Shown piece by piece: positions 16,393 through 26,310 of a stretch of 64,000 bases of DNA; the stretch's first letter is position 1; each line of letters opens with the position of its first letter. Below the pieces are notes generated by a model. The model searched no databases, had not been told where the DNA came from, and saw nothing but the letters and a program-made list of their open reading frames with translations. The stretch is from positions 1 through 64,000 of the forward strand of contig NZ_CP013661.2 of assembly GCF_001465835.2 (NCBI RefSeq), read 5' to 3'. This DNA comes from Planococcus kocurii (GTDB lineage: Bacteria; Bacillota; Bacilli; Bacillales_A; Planococcaceae). Made by a program: the position numbers and the translations under genes.

Positions 16393-17247
16393 TCATTCGG
16401 ACTTTTCTAACTGAAACCACAGTTCCGGCAACAGCACGGTCAACTCATGGGCAAGTAAGGTATGAGGCGAGCGTGTTTTAACCCACTCGTCTGCGCAGGC
16501 TCCGTGAAGATAAACGGCGTTTAATACTGCGTGCTTCCAGTCAGCGTGGCAGCACAACATACCGAGCAGCATACCCGTCAGTGTGTCGCCGGTGCCACCT
16601 TTTGCCAGCGCACTATTGCCGGTTGGATTTGACCAAACCTCACCATCAGGAAAGGCAGTAATAGTATTTTGTCCTTTTAAAACGATTGTCACACCCATTT
16701 TTTTCGCCCAAATCACCGCATAGAAAGCGCGGTTTTTTTGCAATTCATTTACGTCCACGCCAGTAATATGAGAAAATTCAGCAGGATGGGGTGTTAAGAT
16801 TACGGGTAAGTGACGTTTCACGTAAGTTCGCTTGCTCAGTGCACCTGCGTCCAATATAACCGGTGCCTGGCTGTCGAGTAGTGTACTAACGGCGTCTTCC
16901 GTTAACGCATCTGGATTTGTGCCGGGTCCAATTGCGATCGCGCGGTATGAATCGATGGGCGTCTTTTTTTCTGCAATCTGCTGTAACCCATTTTGTACGT
17001 AAGTGGCTTCTGGCAATTGAGAGACGATCATTGCCACCACTTCAGCTTCTGTCGCAATGACTAGTTTACCGACACCGCTCCTCATCGTACCAAGTGCTGC
17101 GAGTAGCGCAGCGCCTGGCATTTCTTTTGTACCAGCAACTAATAGCGCTGTACCGTAGCTTCCTTTATGACTCGATGGCTGTCTTTTAGGGAGTGATGCG
17201 GCGACTTGTTCAGTTGTCCATGATTGCAGGATGACGGATGAGGTCAT
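16393..17247 (-). CDS. nnrD: ADP-dependent (S)-NAD(P)H-hydrate dehydratase (stand-alone YjeF C-terminal type)
   Basis: A 284-residue ribokinase-fold enzyme that repairs damaged NADHX/NADPHX using ADP. Family motifs are seen: KGSYGTALLVAGTKEMPGAA near the N-terminus, AIGPGTNPD, VILTPHPAEFSHITG and the ATP/ADP-site GNSALAKGGTGDTLTG. The epimerase half found in many fused YjeF proteins is missing, so the epimerase must be encoded elsewhere. GGGAGG lies 6 bases before the ATG at 17247; the ATG at 17262 lies just upstream of that site and is unlikely. Confidence 0.9.
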   Translation of the reverse strand: MTSSVILQSWTTEQVAASLPKRQPSSHKGSYGTALLVAGTKEMPGAALLAALGTMRSGVGKLVIATEAEVVAMIVSQLPEATYVQNGLQQIAEKKTPIDSYRAIAIGPGTNPDALTEDAVSTLLDSQAPVILDAGALSKRTYVKRHLPVILTPHPAEFSHITGVDVNELQKNRAFYAVIWAKKMGVTIVLKGQNTITAFPDGEVWSNPTGNSALAKGGTGDTLTGMLLGMLCCHADWKHAVLNAVYLHGACADEWVKTRSPHTLLAHELTVLLPELWFQLEKSE

Positions 17248-17462
17248 TTTTATTCCTCCCATTTTCAGAATGTGTACAGTTCGTTTAGTTAACTGTACGC
17301 ATTCTTTTTATCAATAGCAAAAATCATCATTCTTTTTCTCCATGCCAAAAAAAGTGAAGCAGAAAAAGCCAAAGCCTCCATTATAAATGATAGAATATTC
17401 TTTCAACGGAAAACTAAACACCGGATTGATAGGTAGTTGATAAAACAAAGGAGATGGATAAA

Positions 17463-18416
17463 TTGATAAACTCGCAACCCATTCGCTTTAGTGAACGTTT
17501 GCACTTAATTGACGGATTTGACTTAGGACTCACTAGAAGAACCGGCACTTATGTGATTGGAGAGAAAGAATTGACTGTAGTCGATACAGGATCAAGTCCT
17601 TCTGTCAAACACGTCAAAAAAGGACTAGCGGCTTTAGGATTTACTCTTGAAGACGTCAAATACATCATCGTTACCCATGTCCATTTGGATCATTCAGGGG
17701 GAGCGGGACTGTTGTTACAAGGGTGTCCAAACGCTCAAGTAGTTGTTCATCCTAAAGGCGCTAGGCACCTGATTGAGCCTAGCCGACTGATAGCGGGCGC
17801 TCGAAAGGTTTACGGAGAGCAGTTCGATCAATTGTTTGACCCAATCGTTGCTATTCCAGCAGATCGCTTACTTGTTAAAACTGAAGGCGATCAACTAGTC
17901 ATTGGACCTACGTGCACACTAGAATTTTGGGATACCCCAGGACACGCCAACCACCATTTTAGTATTTACGATCCTGTCAGTAATGGCATATTTGCCGGAG
18001 ATACAGTTGGAATTCGCTATGAACAATTGGTCAGTGAAGGCATCGACTTGTATTTGCCTTCTACATCGCCCAATCAATTCAATCCACAAGCGATGCAACA
18101 TGCCGTTGAACGGATGTCCATGTCAAAGCTTGATGCCATCTATTATGGGCATTTTGGAAAAACGGATCAACCAGAAAAGGCGCTTCGCCAGGCAGCAGAA
18201 TGGCTAACAGTATTCGTGTCAGAAGGTCAGCGTGCTTTTGCTAATGAGATCGGCGCTGAGCAATTGGCTGACCGACTTTATGAGCGGATTCAATATTATT
18301 TACGGACGCAAGGTGTGCCAGACAATCACCAGGTATATCCATACATTCGACTGGATATGCAAGTGAGCGCCATGGGCATTTTAGATGCGTTGTCGAAACA
18401 ACCAAAGCACACCTAA
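17463..18416 (+). CDS. MBL-fold metallo-hydrolase
   Basis: A 317-residue metallo-beta-lactamase-fold hydrolase. The first metal motif is THVHLDHSGG (HxHxDH, about residue 74); further ligands are in DTPGHANHHFS and FAGDTVG, with a late YYGHFGK His. Such proteins hydrolyse thioesters, lactones or phosphodiesters; no specific subfamily is recognised. The AAAGGAG at 17447-17453 directly abuts the ATG at 17454, so the in-frame TTG at 17463, nine bases downstream, is the likelier start. Upstream 17263-17453 shows no other gene. Confidence 0.85.
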   Translation: MINSQPIRFSERLHLIDGFDLGLTRRTGTYVIGEKELTVVDTGSSPSVKHVKKGLAALGFTLEDVKYIIVTHVHLDHSGGAGLLLQGCPNAQVVVHPKGARHLIEPSRLIAGARKVYGEQFDQLFDPIVAIPADRLLVKTEGDQLVIGPTCTLEFWDTPGHANHHFSIYDPVSNGIFAGDTVGIRYEQLVSEGIDLYLPSTSPNQFNPQAMQHAVERMSMSKLDAIYYGHFGKTDQPEKALRQAAEWLTVFVSEGQRAFANEIGAEQLADRLYERIQYYLRTQGVPDNHQVYPYIRLDMQVSAMGILDALSKQPKHT

Positions 18417-18751
18417 AATTAAATGGCACTTAACTCACTATTCATTATCTATTCACTCATTTGAACGTTATTCTAAACGAAACAAAGTAGAGGAACGTAT
18501 CGAAATGATTGCAATTAAAACTTTTTGAATAATAATGAATAAAAATAATCATTCATTTATTTTTAAATTGATTTGACTAATGTGATTTAATTGACGTGAT
18601 TTGTTAATCTCTACTAAATTTGCGAGTCGACTGTTTAAGTTGACTGCTCTTAGGGGTAAATAAAATCCATACAGCTTTCGAATTTGCTAGTCTGTCCTCT
18701 AGATGCAGACAACTAAACGAAAGAGACAAGTGAGAGGTGGAGTTTTTAGGT
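18417..18751. other. Gene-free spacer between MBL hydrolase and SDR gene
   Basis: About 330 AT-rich bases. AATGA at 18534-18538 is mirrored by TCATT at 18549-18553, and TTGATTTGACT occurs near 18569. No convincing terminator, promoter pair or reading frame is seen. Confidence 0.5.
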
Positions 18752-19471
18752 ATGCAAGTATTAACAGAGAAAACAGCCATTATTACAGGAGCGGGAAAAG
18801 GCATCGGGCGCGCAACTGCACTGGCTTTAGCCAATGAAGGTGTCAATGTCGGATTGATTGCGCGGACCGAAGCAGATTTAATAAAGCTGACTGCAGAAAT
18901 TAAGTCATTACGCGGTCGTGCGGCCTATGCTGTGGCGGATGTATCTGATTTGGCGCAAGTAGAAGCAGCAGTTAAAAAGTTAACGAACGAACTTGGAACG
19001 ATTGATATTTTGATTAATAATGCAGGAATCGGCAAATATGGACCGTTTTTAGAACTAGATCCAAAAGACTGGAAACAGATGATTGATGTCAATTTGATGG
19101 GGATGTACTATGTTACTAGAACAGTCTTGCCGCAATTGATCAACAAGAACGGGGGGGACATTATTAACATTTCCTCAAGCTCGGGATTGCGAGGAACTAT
19201 CGGGTCGAGTGCTTATAGCGCTTCAAAATTTGGTGTGCTCGGCATGACAGAATCGTTGTCTCAAGAAGTTCGTAAGCACAATATTCGGGTTTTCGCTTTG
19301 ACACCAAGTCGCGTAGTAACAGATTTAACAGTTAAAGAAGGTGAAACAGAACAACAAAAAGAAAAATTTATGCAGCCAGAAGATTTGGCAGAATACATGG
19401 TAGCGCAGCTGAAACTGCATCCACGTATTTTCATTCCAACTTCTAGTCAATGGGCAACCAATCCATTTTGA
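18752..19471 (+). CDS. SDR family 3-ketoacyl-ACP reductase-like oxidoreductase
   Basis: A 239-residue short-chain dehydrogenase. The NAD(P) loop ITGAGKGIG (residues 12-20), the NNAG motif (about 90), catalytic Ser in ISSSSG and the YSASK active-site motif (Tyr about 152) are all intact. Close in layout to the FabG-like reductases common in Bacillales that reduce 3-oxo groups; the true substrate is uncertain because a stand-alone copy is not part of a fatty-acid operon. Start at ATG 18752 is chosen because AGAGGTGGAG lies 10 bases upstream; GTG at 18737 lies inside that site. Confidence 0.88.
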   Translation: MQVLTEKTAIITGAGKGIGRATALALANEGVNVGLIARTEADLIKLTAEIKSLRGRAAYAVADVSDLAQVEAAVKKLTNELGTIDILINNAGIGKYGPFLELDPKDWKQMIDVNLMGMYYVTRTVLPQLINKNGGDIINISSSSGLRGTIGSSAYSASKFGVLGMTESLSQEVRKHNIRVFALTPSRVVTDLTVKEGETEQQKEKFMQPEDLAEYMVAQLKLHPRIFIPTSSQWATNPF

Positions 19472-19476
19472 ACATA

Positions 19477-19513
19477 AAAACGAGCCAGGGAGAATTTTCC
19501 TGGCTCGTTTTTT
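19477..19513. terminator. Bidirectional terminator between SDR gene and ptsI
   Basis: AAAACGAGCCAGG pairs with CCTGGCTCGTTTT, with T runs on both strands, between two convergent genes. Confidence 0.9.
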
Positions 19514-21230
19514 AATTATTGGCTAGTTTTGTTACGTAATCTTCAACTTCCTGGGAATTGCTTAGCGCAAGGATGTGATCCGTGTGCTGTGCCATTTCTG
19601 CTTTGGACAGTTTGCTGATTTGCGAACGGGCTTTTAAAATCGATGAAGCGCTCATTGAGAATTCATCAAGACCGAGACCCAGAAGAATCGGAATGGCGAT
19701 TTCGTCTCCAGCCATTTCTCCACACATCCCAGTCCATTTGCCTTCACGATGCGACGCATCAATGACCATTTTAACTAAACGCAAAATAGCAGGATTAAAT
19801 GGTTGATACAAATACGACACGCTTTCGTTCATGCGATCAGCGGCCATTGTGTACTGAATCAAGTCATTCGTACCAATCGAGAAAAAATCCACTTCTTTTG
19901 CGAATGTATCTGCCATCACTGCGGTAGAAGGAATTTCGACCATGATGCCGACTTCGATCGATTCATTTACTGCCACGCCTTCAGCTTGAAGCTTCGCTTT
20001 TTCTTCTAATAATAATGCTTTTGCTTGGCGGAATTCGTCAAGCGTTGCAATCATCGGAAACATAATTTTCAAATTTCCATGAACGCTGGCACGCAGTAAT
20101 GCCCGCAGCTGCGTTCTGAACATGTCTGGCATTTCTAGGCACAAACGGATTGCACGTAAGCCAAGAAATGGATTAAGTTCTTTCGGTAATTCGAGATACG
20201 ACAATTCTTTGTCGCCACCGATGTCTAGCGTACGAACAACGGTCGGTTTGCCTTTCATGCCTTTTAATACAGACGAATAAGCTTCGACTTGTTCAGCTTC
20301 TGTTGGGAACTGATCACGTCCCATATAAAGAAATTCGGTGCGGTATAACCCAATCGCTTCGCCGCCGTTATCAAGAACGCCTGCAATGTCTTTAGGTGTT
20401 CCGATGTTGGCACCCAGTTCAATCGCTTGACCGTCAGCGGTGATGGTTGCTTTGTTTTTCAAGACAGCCCATTGTGCTTTTTGTTTGTCAAAGTCTGCTT
20501 GTTTGTTTTTATACTCTTCAATGACGCTGTCTTCTGGCGCGATTAAAATCTTTCCATCTAAGCCGTCAACAATAATGATTGTGCCATTTTGAATATCGGC
20601 CATCGCTGTTTTAGCGCCAACTACCGCAGGGATTTCCAGTGTGCGTGCCAAAATCGCCGAGTGGGAAGTGCGTCCACCAATATCGGTAATAAAGCCTTTA
20701 ACGAACTTCGCATCTAGTTGAACCGTATCCGATGGCGTTAAATCTTCTGCGATGATAATCACTTCGTCTGAAATCATGCTTGGGCTTTGAATCGTGACAC
20801 CAAGTAGGTGAGCAAGTACTCGTTTTCTCACGTCACGAATGTCAGCAGCGCGTTCTTTCATATAGTCATTGTCCATAGCTTCAAACATCGCAATGAACAT
20901 ATCAGTTGCTTCTTGCAAAGCAAACTCAGCGTTAACGTTCTCAGTCTTGATTTTCTCTGTAACCGGCCCAACAAGTTCAGGATCACTCAATACTAAAAGA
21001 TGAGCGCCAAAAATCGCCGCTTCTTTTTCACTAATTGCTGCAGCTGTTTTTTTCTGAATCACTTCTAGTTCTTGGATGGATAGGTCTAAAGCTGCTGTTA
21101 AACGTACGACTTCGCCATCGGCATCCGAAATTGTCCGTTTATCAACATTCAATTTCGGATCTTCCAAGCGAAAAGCTTTCGCGATCGCAATTCCATTGGA
21201 GGCTGCTATTCCGGACATGGTTTGTGTCAT
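19512..21230 (-). CDS. ptsI: Phosphoenolpyruvate-protein phosphotransferase (PTS enzyme I)
   Basis: A 572-residue enzyme I that takes phosphate from PEP and passes it to HPr. The phosphorylated His lies in [13 protein letters not shown] (about residue 190), the PEP-binding signature is in the region [11 protein letters not shown] to LRAIRLCLE, and the C-terminal catalytic Cys in [12 protein letters not shown] is present. Length is normal. It starts inside the ptsH stop (ATGA, 4-bp overlap), so the two are translationally coupled. Located in the cytoplasm, it feeds FruA encoded divergently next to it. Confidence 0.97.
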   Translation of the reverse strand: MTQTMSGIAASNGIAIAKAFRLEDPKLNVDKRTISDADGEVVRLTAALDLSIQELEVIQKKTAAAISEKEAAIFGAHLLVLSDPELVGPVTEKIKTENVNAEFALQEATDMFIAMFEAMDNDYMKERAADIRDVRKRVLAHLLGVTIQSPSMISDEVIIIAEDLTPSDTVQLDAKFVKGFITDIGGRTSHSAILARTLEIPAVVGAKTAMADIQNGTIIIVDGLDGKILIAPEDSVIEEYKNKQADFDKQKAQWAVLKNKATITADGQAIELGANIGTPKDIAGVLDNGGEAIGLYRTEFLYMGRDQFPTEAEQVEAYSSVLKGMKGKPTVVRTLDIGGDKELSYLELPKELNPFLGLRAIRLCLEMPDMFRTQLRALLRASVHGNLKIMFPMIATLDEFRQAKALLLEEKAKLQAEGVAVNESIEVGIMVEIPSTAVMADTFAKEVDFFSIGTNDLIQYTMAADRMNESVSYLYQPFNPAILRLVKMVIDASHREGKWTGMCGEMAGDEIAIPILLGLGLDEFSMSASSILKARSQISKLSKAEMAQHTDHILALSNSQEVEDYVTKLANN

Positions 21231-21496
21231 TGGTTTGAAATCCCTTCTTTTTCCATAACAGCTGTTGCTTGTTCAATTGCTTCGTTTTCATCTTCACCGT
21301 CAGCGGCAATCGTTACCACCGAACCACTTGGTACGCCAAGTGACATAACACCTAAAATAGATTTTAAGTTTACTTTTTTGCCTTTGTGTTCAATCGTAAT
21401 GTCCGATTTGAATTTCGATACCGCTCCAACTAATGCGGATGCGGGACGGGCATGCATACCTGCTTCATCTGTAATTGTAAATTGTTTTTCGACCAT
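21227..21496 (-). CDS. ptsH: Phosphocarrier protein HPr
   Basis: An 89-residue HPr. His15 in GMHARPA receives phosphate from enzyme I; Ser46 in NLKSILG is the regulatory site for HPr kinase, whose product activates CcpA in Bacillota. The presence of Ser46 fits the cre sites seen in this window. GGAGGAAA precedes the ATG. It is the first gene of ptsHI and divergent from fruRKA, with which it shares the control region 21497-21684. Confidence 0.97.
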   Translation of the reverse strand: MVEKQFTITDEAGMHARPASALVGAVSKFKSDITIEHKGKKVNLKSILGVMSLGVPSGSVVTIAADGEDENEAIEQATAVMEKEGISNQ

Positions 21497-21540
21497 GATT
21501 AATTTCCTCCTCTAATGGGTTTTGCCATTTTAAACTCAAT

Positions 21541-21570
21541 GACCGTTTATGACGGTTATCGAGTGAATTC
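21541..21570. repeat. Three tandem 10-bp elements (possible FruR operator, ptsH side)
   Basis: GACCGTTTAT, GACGGTTATC and GAGTGAATTC follow each other without gaps, each starting with GA. They have the same period as the second block on the fruR side. DeoR-family repressors are known to bind direct repeats spaced about one helical turn. The block lies within about 75 bp upstream of the ptsH start. Confidence 0.45.
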
Positions 21571-21590
21571 AAATAAAAAACGGCTTTTTT

Positions 21591-21620
21591 GAGTGCTTAT
21601 GAGCGATTATGATTGATTTT
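21591..21620. repeat. Three tandem 10-bp elements (possible FruR operator, fruR side)
   Basis: GAGTGCTTAT, GAGCGATTAT and GATTGATTTT are head-to-tail decamers sharing the pattern GA-N-x-G-N-TTAT. The third overlaps the -35 hexamer of the fruR promoter, where a repressor would block RNA polymerase. Confidence 0.6.
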
Positions 21621-21641
21621 GGAAGCGATTTCAAGTATCAT
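21613..21641 (+). promoter_or_regulatory. fruRKA promoter with internal cre site
   Basis: TTGATT (21613-21618), a 17-bp spacer and TATCAT (21636-21641) form the promoter. The spacer contains TGGAAGCGATTTCA (21620-21633), a full match to the cre consensus TGNAARCGNNWNCA, so CcpA would block polymerase binding. The -35 overlaps the last 10-bp repeat. Confidence 0.75.
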
Positions 21642-21684
21642 CCCTTTAACAGAACATTTACTTTATTGAAAAGAGGGTGAATAC

Positions 21685-22437
21685 TTGCTAACCAACGAAC
21701 GGCATGCGTATATTTTACAGCTACTTGAAGAAAAGCAAACAGTCAAAATTCAACAACTGGTGGAATCCACCGGCGCATCCGAATCAACCATTCGAAGAGA
21801 TTTGACCGATCTTGAACAGTTGCAGAAGTTAACACGTGTTTTTGGTGGTGCTACTGTAACCGGGCAGAATCTGCTAGAACCTAGTATTTTCGACAAATCG
21901 ACACAGTTTTTAGATGAAAAAATAAAGATTGCAGAATTTGCATCTTCACTTGTCCAGCAAGGCGATAGTGTTTTTCTAGATGCCGGTACGACAACCTTTC
22001 AATTAATTCCGTTTCTCAAAGATAAAGATTTGGTCGTTGTAACCAACGGGTTAACGCTTGTCGAAGCTCTCAATGAGCAAGGCATCACTACTTATTTAAC
22101 CGGTGGATTGATGAAGCCGCGAACTGGCGCATTTGTCGGTTCTCAAACGATTCAAGCCTTGCAGAACTACCGCTTTGATAGTTGTTTCCTCGGCATCAAC
22201 GGTTGTCACCCGGACTATGGCTATACAACGCCAGATCCGGAAGAAGCAGCCGTCAAACAAGTAGCCAGTTCGTTAGCGCGAAAAACCTTCGTGCTCGCTG
22301 ATCATTCCAAAATCAATAAAATCAGTTTTGCCAAGATTATGGACTTAGAACGTGCCACCTTAATTGTAGATGAAATTTCCAAAGAAGCCAATGCTATGCT
22401 TGAAAAAAAGACCATTGTAAAGGTAGTGACTCGATGA
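21685..22437 (+). CDS. fruR: DeoR-family regulator of the fructose operon
   Basis: A 250-residue DeoR-type repressor. The N-terminal HTH (QLVESTGASESTIRRDLTDLE) is followed by the sugar-phosphate-sensing DeoRC domain with DAGTTTFQL, VTNGLTL, TGG and the C-terminal DHSKINK motif. It starts with TTG; AGAGGGTGA lies 5 bases upstream and no ATG is nearby. It overlaps fruK by 4 bp. Members in this position usually respond to fructose 1-phosphate and control their own operon; here the tandem 10-bp repeats are the likely operator. Confidence 0.92.
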   Translation: MLTNERHAYILQLLEEKQTVKIQQLVESTGASESTIRRDLTDLEQLQKLTRVFGGATVTGQNLLEPSIFDKSTQFLDEKIKIAEFASSLVQQGDSVFLDAGTTTFQLIPFLKDKDLVVVTNGLTLVEALNEQGITTYLTGGLMKPRTGAFVGSQTIQALQNYRFDSCFLGINGCHPDYGYTTPDPEEAAVKQVASSLARKTFVLADHSKINKISFAKIMDLERATLIVDEISKEANAMLEKKTIVKVVTR

Positions 22438-23366
22438 TTTACACGTGTACAATTGCACCTTCTATTGATTACACCGTTTATGTACCGGACTTTGAACAGG
22501 GGAAATTGAACCGTAGCAACGACGTTTACTATTATCCAGGCGGCAAAGGCATTAATGTTTCTCGTGTGTTGCAGCGGCTAGGCGTCACAAGTCGAGCGCT
22601 TGGCTATGTGGGAGGCTTTACCGGGCATTATATAGATGCGTTTTTAAAAAACGAAGGCATCACGACGGACTTTATTGAAACGACTGAAATCACCCGCATG
22701 AACGTTAAAATCAAATCAGCCGAAGAAACGGAGTTAAACGGTCCCGGTCCAGAATTAACGAAAGCACAACTGTCTGCATTGACCGAAAAAGTGCGCCGTA
22801 TGAAGAGTGGCGACTGGTTTGTACTGGCTGGGAGTTTGCCAAGTTCGATTGCACCGTCGTATTTTTTAGAACTGGCCACTATTTGTGAAGCCAAAAACAT
22901 TCGCTTTGTAGTAGACACATCCGGTCCGGCCTTAAAGAACATACTGACGACACCGGTTTTTTTGATCAAACCCAATCAACAGGAGTTGGGCGACTTGTTT
23001 GGTGTTGAAATCGCCCATTTGTCAGATGCCTACGACTATGCCAGTAGGTTAGTGGCACGAGGTACACAACATGTGATTGTTTCGATGGGAAGTGAGGGTG
23101 CGCTGTTTGTAACAAAAGATCTTGCGCTTGTCGCGAGAGCCCCGCAAGGAACTGTCGTTAACACGGTCGGCTCTGGGGATTCATTGGTATCTGGATTTAT
23201 CGCGTCGTACGTAGCGGGTCAAGATGTGGCACAAGCTTTCCGCTACGGGGTTGCTAGTGGCAGTGCCACTGCTTTTCGGTCGGATTTGTGCCAAAAAGAA
23301 GAAGTTGATCGATTAGTCGAACAAGTAGTAGTTTCCCCATACGAAGAAAAGGATGTGACAAAATGA
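22434..23366 (+). CDS. fruK: 1-phosphofructokinase
   Basis: A 310-residue PfkB-family kinase converting fructose 1-phosphate to fructose 1,6-bisphosphate with ATP. The N-terminal GGKGINVSRVL sugar-binding motif and the C-terminal anion-hole motif TVGSGDSLVSGF (Asp base in GSGD) are intact. It overlaps both neighbours by 4 bp, so the three genes are translationally coupled. It acts in the cytoplasm directly after FruA-driven import. Confidence 0.95.
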   Translation: MIYTCTIAPSIDYTVYVPDFEQGKLNRSNDVYYYPGGKGINVSRVLQRLGVTSRALGYVGGFTGHYIDAFLKNEGITTDFIETTEITRMNVKIKSAEETELNGPGPELTKAQLSALTEKVRRMKSGDWFVLAGSLPSSIAPSYFLELATICEAKNIRFVVDTSGPALKNILTTPVFLIKPNQQELGDLFGVEIAHLSDAYDYASRLVARGTQHVIVSMGSEGALFVTKDLALVARAPQGTVVNTVGSGDSLVSGFIASYVAGQDVAQAFRYGVASGSATAFRSDLCQKEEVDRLVEQVVVSPYEEKDVTK

Positions 23367-25273
23367 ACATCACTCAGCTGTTAACCGAACAAACGATCAT
23401 TTTAAACTTATCCGCCACAACCAAACAACAAGTACTAGAAGAACTGGTATCTCAACTTGAGCGTGCTGGTAAATTAGCGGATCAACATGCCTTTACCACA
23501 GCCATATTAGCACGTGAAAGCCAAAGTACGACAGGGATCGGTGACGGTATTGCTATACCACACGCCAAGTCCGCTGCAGTCAAGTCACCAGCCATTGCAT
23601 TGGGTCGGTCGGTTGAAGGGCTTGATTTTGAATCGCTTGACGGTCAGCCTGCGCATTTGTTTTTTATGATTGCGGCGAGTGAAGGCGCTAACGACGATCA
23701 CCTAGAAGCGCTGTCCCGCTTGGCGACATTTTTGATGGATGAACGGTTCCGTACGAATATTCTCGCGGCAGAATCGAAACAGCAAATCCTGCAAGTGGTC
23801 GCAGAAAAAGAAGCTTCTTTAGACGAAGCGGAAGTTGCAGAAATGGCATCCACCGATCGTTCAGAAAAGAAAATTCTTGCAGTGACTGCTTGTCCAACAG
23901 GGATTGCGCACACGTATATGGCGGCTGAAAAGTTAAAAGAACGGGCCAAAGAGTTGAATATTTCGTTAACAGTAGAAACCAACGGCTCGAGTGGTGTGAA
24001 AAATGGGTTGACTGCTGAAGACATTGCGGGAGCGGATGCCATTATTGTTGCAGCAGACACCAAAGTGGAAATGAGTCGTTTTGACGGCAAGCCAGTTATT
24101 CAAACAGCGGTGGGCAAAGCCATTTATGAAACAGATCAGTTATTAAACCGTGCAGTAAATGGAGATGCACCGATATATAAACACGACACATCGCAAGACG
24201 AAGCGAAGACAAACGACACAAAAAGTGGATTTTATAAGCATTTGATGAATGGCGTATCGAATATGTTGCCATTTGTTGTCGGGGGTGGTATTCTCATTGC
24301 TATTTCGTTTTTCTGGGGTATTAATGCCGGCAATCCCGACAGTCCGGAATACAACGAATTTGCGGCTATGCTGAACACCATTGGTGGTGCCAATGCGTTC
24401 TTCTTAATGGTCCCGGTTCTCGCCGGCTTTATTGCGATGAGTATTGCGGATCGTCCTGGATTTGCACCGGGTATGATTGGTGGCTTGATTGCGATTACGG
24501 TGACAGGTGTTGAAGGCGCGAGTGGCGGTTCTGGATTTCTCGGCGGCTTGATTGCTGGGTTTCTCGCCGGGTACGTCACACTTTTAGTAAAAAAACTATT
24601 TTCTCGTTTACCTGAGTCATTAGAAGGATTAAAACCGGTGTTGTTTTTCCCGGTGTTTGCGATTGCCATTACCGGCATTATTATGATGCTTGTCAATCCA
24701 CAACTAACGAAAGTTTATACAGCGATTTCTACATTTCTGGAAAGTCTCGGTGGTACGAATTTGGTGTTAGTCGGGTTGTTACTCGGCGGGATGATGGCCA
24801 TCGATATGGGTGGTCCTATAAACAAAGCAGCTTATACATTTGGTCTAGCGATGTTGGACGCGCAAAACTTCAATTTCATGGCGACGGTCATGGCAGCAGG
24901 AATGGTCCCACCGCTCGGTCTAGCCATTGCGACAAGTTTGTTTAAAAACAAATTCACCAAACCTGAACGCGAAGCAGGTAAAACCGCATACGTGCTCGGC
25001 GCTTGCTTTATTACTGAAGGTGTTATTCCATTCGCAGCAGCAGACCCAGCGCGCGTTATTCCGGCTTCAGTGGCGGGAGCGGCAGTGACAGGTGCTTTGG
25101 TCATGTTCTTTGATATCGGACTGCGTGCTCCTCACGGCGGCATTTTTGTTATCGGCCTGGTCGACGGCGGCGTTCCCAGCATCTTACTTTATATGTTGGC
25201 TATTTTAGCAGGTGCTGTCGTAACGGCATTAGTTGCCGGTGCTTTGAAAAAAAGAGTAGTTGCAGCTGCCTAA
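23363..25273 (+). CDS. fruA: PTS fructose transporter subunit IIABC
   Basis: A 636-residue fused permease. Domain order: EIIA (residues 1-150, active His67 in GIAIPHAK), EIIB (about 170-265, active Cys177 in TACPTGIAHTYMAAE) and EIIC (about 285-630, about ten membrane segments with the MAIDMGGPINKAA signature). It imports fructose as fructose 1-phosphate, using phosphate from HPr encoded divergently. Start overlaps fruK by 4 bp. Length and domain order match FruA of Bacilli. Confidence 0.96.
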   Translation: MNITQLLTEQTIILNLSATTKQQVLEELVSQLERAGKLADQHAFTTAILARESQSTTGIGDGIAIPHAKSAAVKSPAIALGRSVEGLDFESLDGQPAHLFFMIAASEGANDDHLEALSRLATFLMDERFRTNILAAESKQQILQVVAEKEASLDEAEVAEMASTDRSEKKILAVTACPTGIAHTYMAAEKLKERAKELNISLTVETNGSSGVKNGLTAEDIAGADAIIVAADTKVEMSRFDGKPVIQTAVGKAIYETDQLLNRAVNGDAPIYKHDTSQDEAKTNDTKSGFYKHLMNGVSNMLPFVVGGGILIAISFFWGINAGNPDSPEYNEFAAMLNTIGGANAFFLMVPVLAGFIAMSIADRPGFAPGMIGGLIAITVTGVEGASGGSGFLGGLIAGFLAGYVTLLVKKLFSRLPESLEGLKPVLFFPVFAIAITGIIMMLVNPQLTKVYTAISTFLESLGGTNLVLVGLLLGGMMAIDMGGPINKAAYTFGLAMLDAQNFNFMATVMAAGMVPPLGLAIATSLFKNKFTKPEREAGKTAYVLGACFITEGVIPFAAADPARVIPASVAGAAVTGALVMFFDIGLRAPHGGIFVIGLVDGGVPSILLYMLAILAGAVVTALVAGALKKRVVAAA

Positions 25274-25276
25274 TCC

Positions 25277-25312
25277 AAAACCGTTTCAGGAAAAATTCTG
25301 GAGCGGTTTTTT
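25277..25312 (+). terminator. Rho-independent terminator of fruRKA
   Basis: AAAACCG plus TTTCAG pairs with CTGGAG plus CGGTTTT, followed by T residues, directly after the fruA stop. Confidence 0.85.
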
Positions 25313-25480
25313 GTGTGCATTACACAGAAAAAGGACAGATCCAACGGATAACTTTAAAAGAAATAGGGTATTGAATAATGCAGAAAAAAGCAACGGACCG
25401 GTCGTTACATGCTAAAGCCAGCTAGAAATAGCTATCTCATAGTAAAACAATAACTTACTAATTGAAAGGAGTGGCGGGAG

Positions 25481-25840
25481 ATGAATGAAGAATTTTTCCA
25501 TCAATTTAATCAAGCCTTTTTTCAAGGAGACCGGCAATTCATTGAAAACTATATCGCTGAGGACATTGTCTGGACGATGGTAGGAGCCGAATCGATCGTA
25601 GGGAAGCAAGCGTTTCTTGATGCGGCATTCGGAATAAATGAAGGGTATACGGGGATGGATTATTCAACTGAGTTGTCGTTAGTTGGGAAGAAGGGAGCGG
25701 CACTTACCGGTAAAATGAGTCGAAAAGGAGAAGATGGTACTGAGAAAGTCTACACGTATTGTGACTTATATGAAGTAGACGACGCAAAAGACAGCAAGAT
25801 AAAGACATTGATCACTTTTGTCATTGAGTCGACTGATTAA
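25481..25840 (+). CDS. NTF2-like (SnoaL-type) family protein
   Basis: A 119-residue protein with the alpha+beta cone pattern of the NTF2-like superfamily: FNQAFFQGDRQFIENYIAED at the start, W in the ED-x-VWTM strand, then IVGKQAFLDA and long beta strands. These small proteins bind or isomerise small hydrophobic ligands, or have no catalysis; no active site can be named. GAAAGGAGTGGCGGGAG precedes the ATG. Alone between intergenic stretches. Confidence 0.7.
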   Translation: MNEEFFHQFNQAFFQGDRQFIENYIAEDIVWTMVGAESIVGKQAFLDAAFGINEGYTGMDYSTELSLVGKKGAALTGKMSRKGEDGTEKVYTYCDLYEVDDAKDSKIKTLITFVIESTD

Positions 25841-26310
25841 GCGACAAAATTTGATTAATAAATAAAAGTTTGTCAGGTTATGGAAAACCGAAAGAGTCTG
25901 GTGTTTTCCGAAGCTTATGTTACTGCAAATGCTCTTTCACATACGGAATCAGGTTGCTTTTGTTGGAGGAAAAGTAACCTGATTTTTTTATATGCCGTTA
26001 GAAATATACAGGAATCAATCGAAGGAATCCATGTAGTCTTTTACTTATGGTGAAATATGTATGTATGCCATACTAGCCGCGAAATACAGATAGTTAAATC
26101 TTATGGATAACGAAAAGATTGCAAAAAAAATCAGTTAAATCTTGTTTTCTCGATAACTTCTCGACAATTGGGCCTTATAATCAAAACAACAACGTTCAAA
26201 AATAAAACTCAACTTTTACTATACAGTACTACAAATGAACTTTCGATTAAATGAAGCACCCATAAGCAGTTGATATGCATTCATGAACCTTGACTAAAGG
26301 AGGAATAACT
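25841..26310. other. Intergenic region with one terminator
   Basis: About 470 bases. The terminator at 25947 is the only clear element. TATAAT at 26176-26181 could be a -10 but has no matching -35. No reading frame with a ribosome site is seen until the next gene. Confidence 0.5.
25947..25990 (+). terminator. Rho-independent terminator in the 25.9-kb gap
   Basis: AATCAGGTT plus CTTTT pairs with AAAAG plus AACCTGATT (one mismatch), followed by seven T. It lies about 105 bp after the NTF2-like gene. Confidence 0.85.

Noticed and set aside
17263..17453. Possible short gene or riboswitch before the MBL hydrolase
   Set aside because: No reading frame with a ribosome site and no conserved RNA motif is visible.
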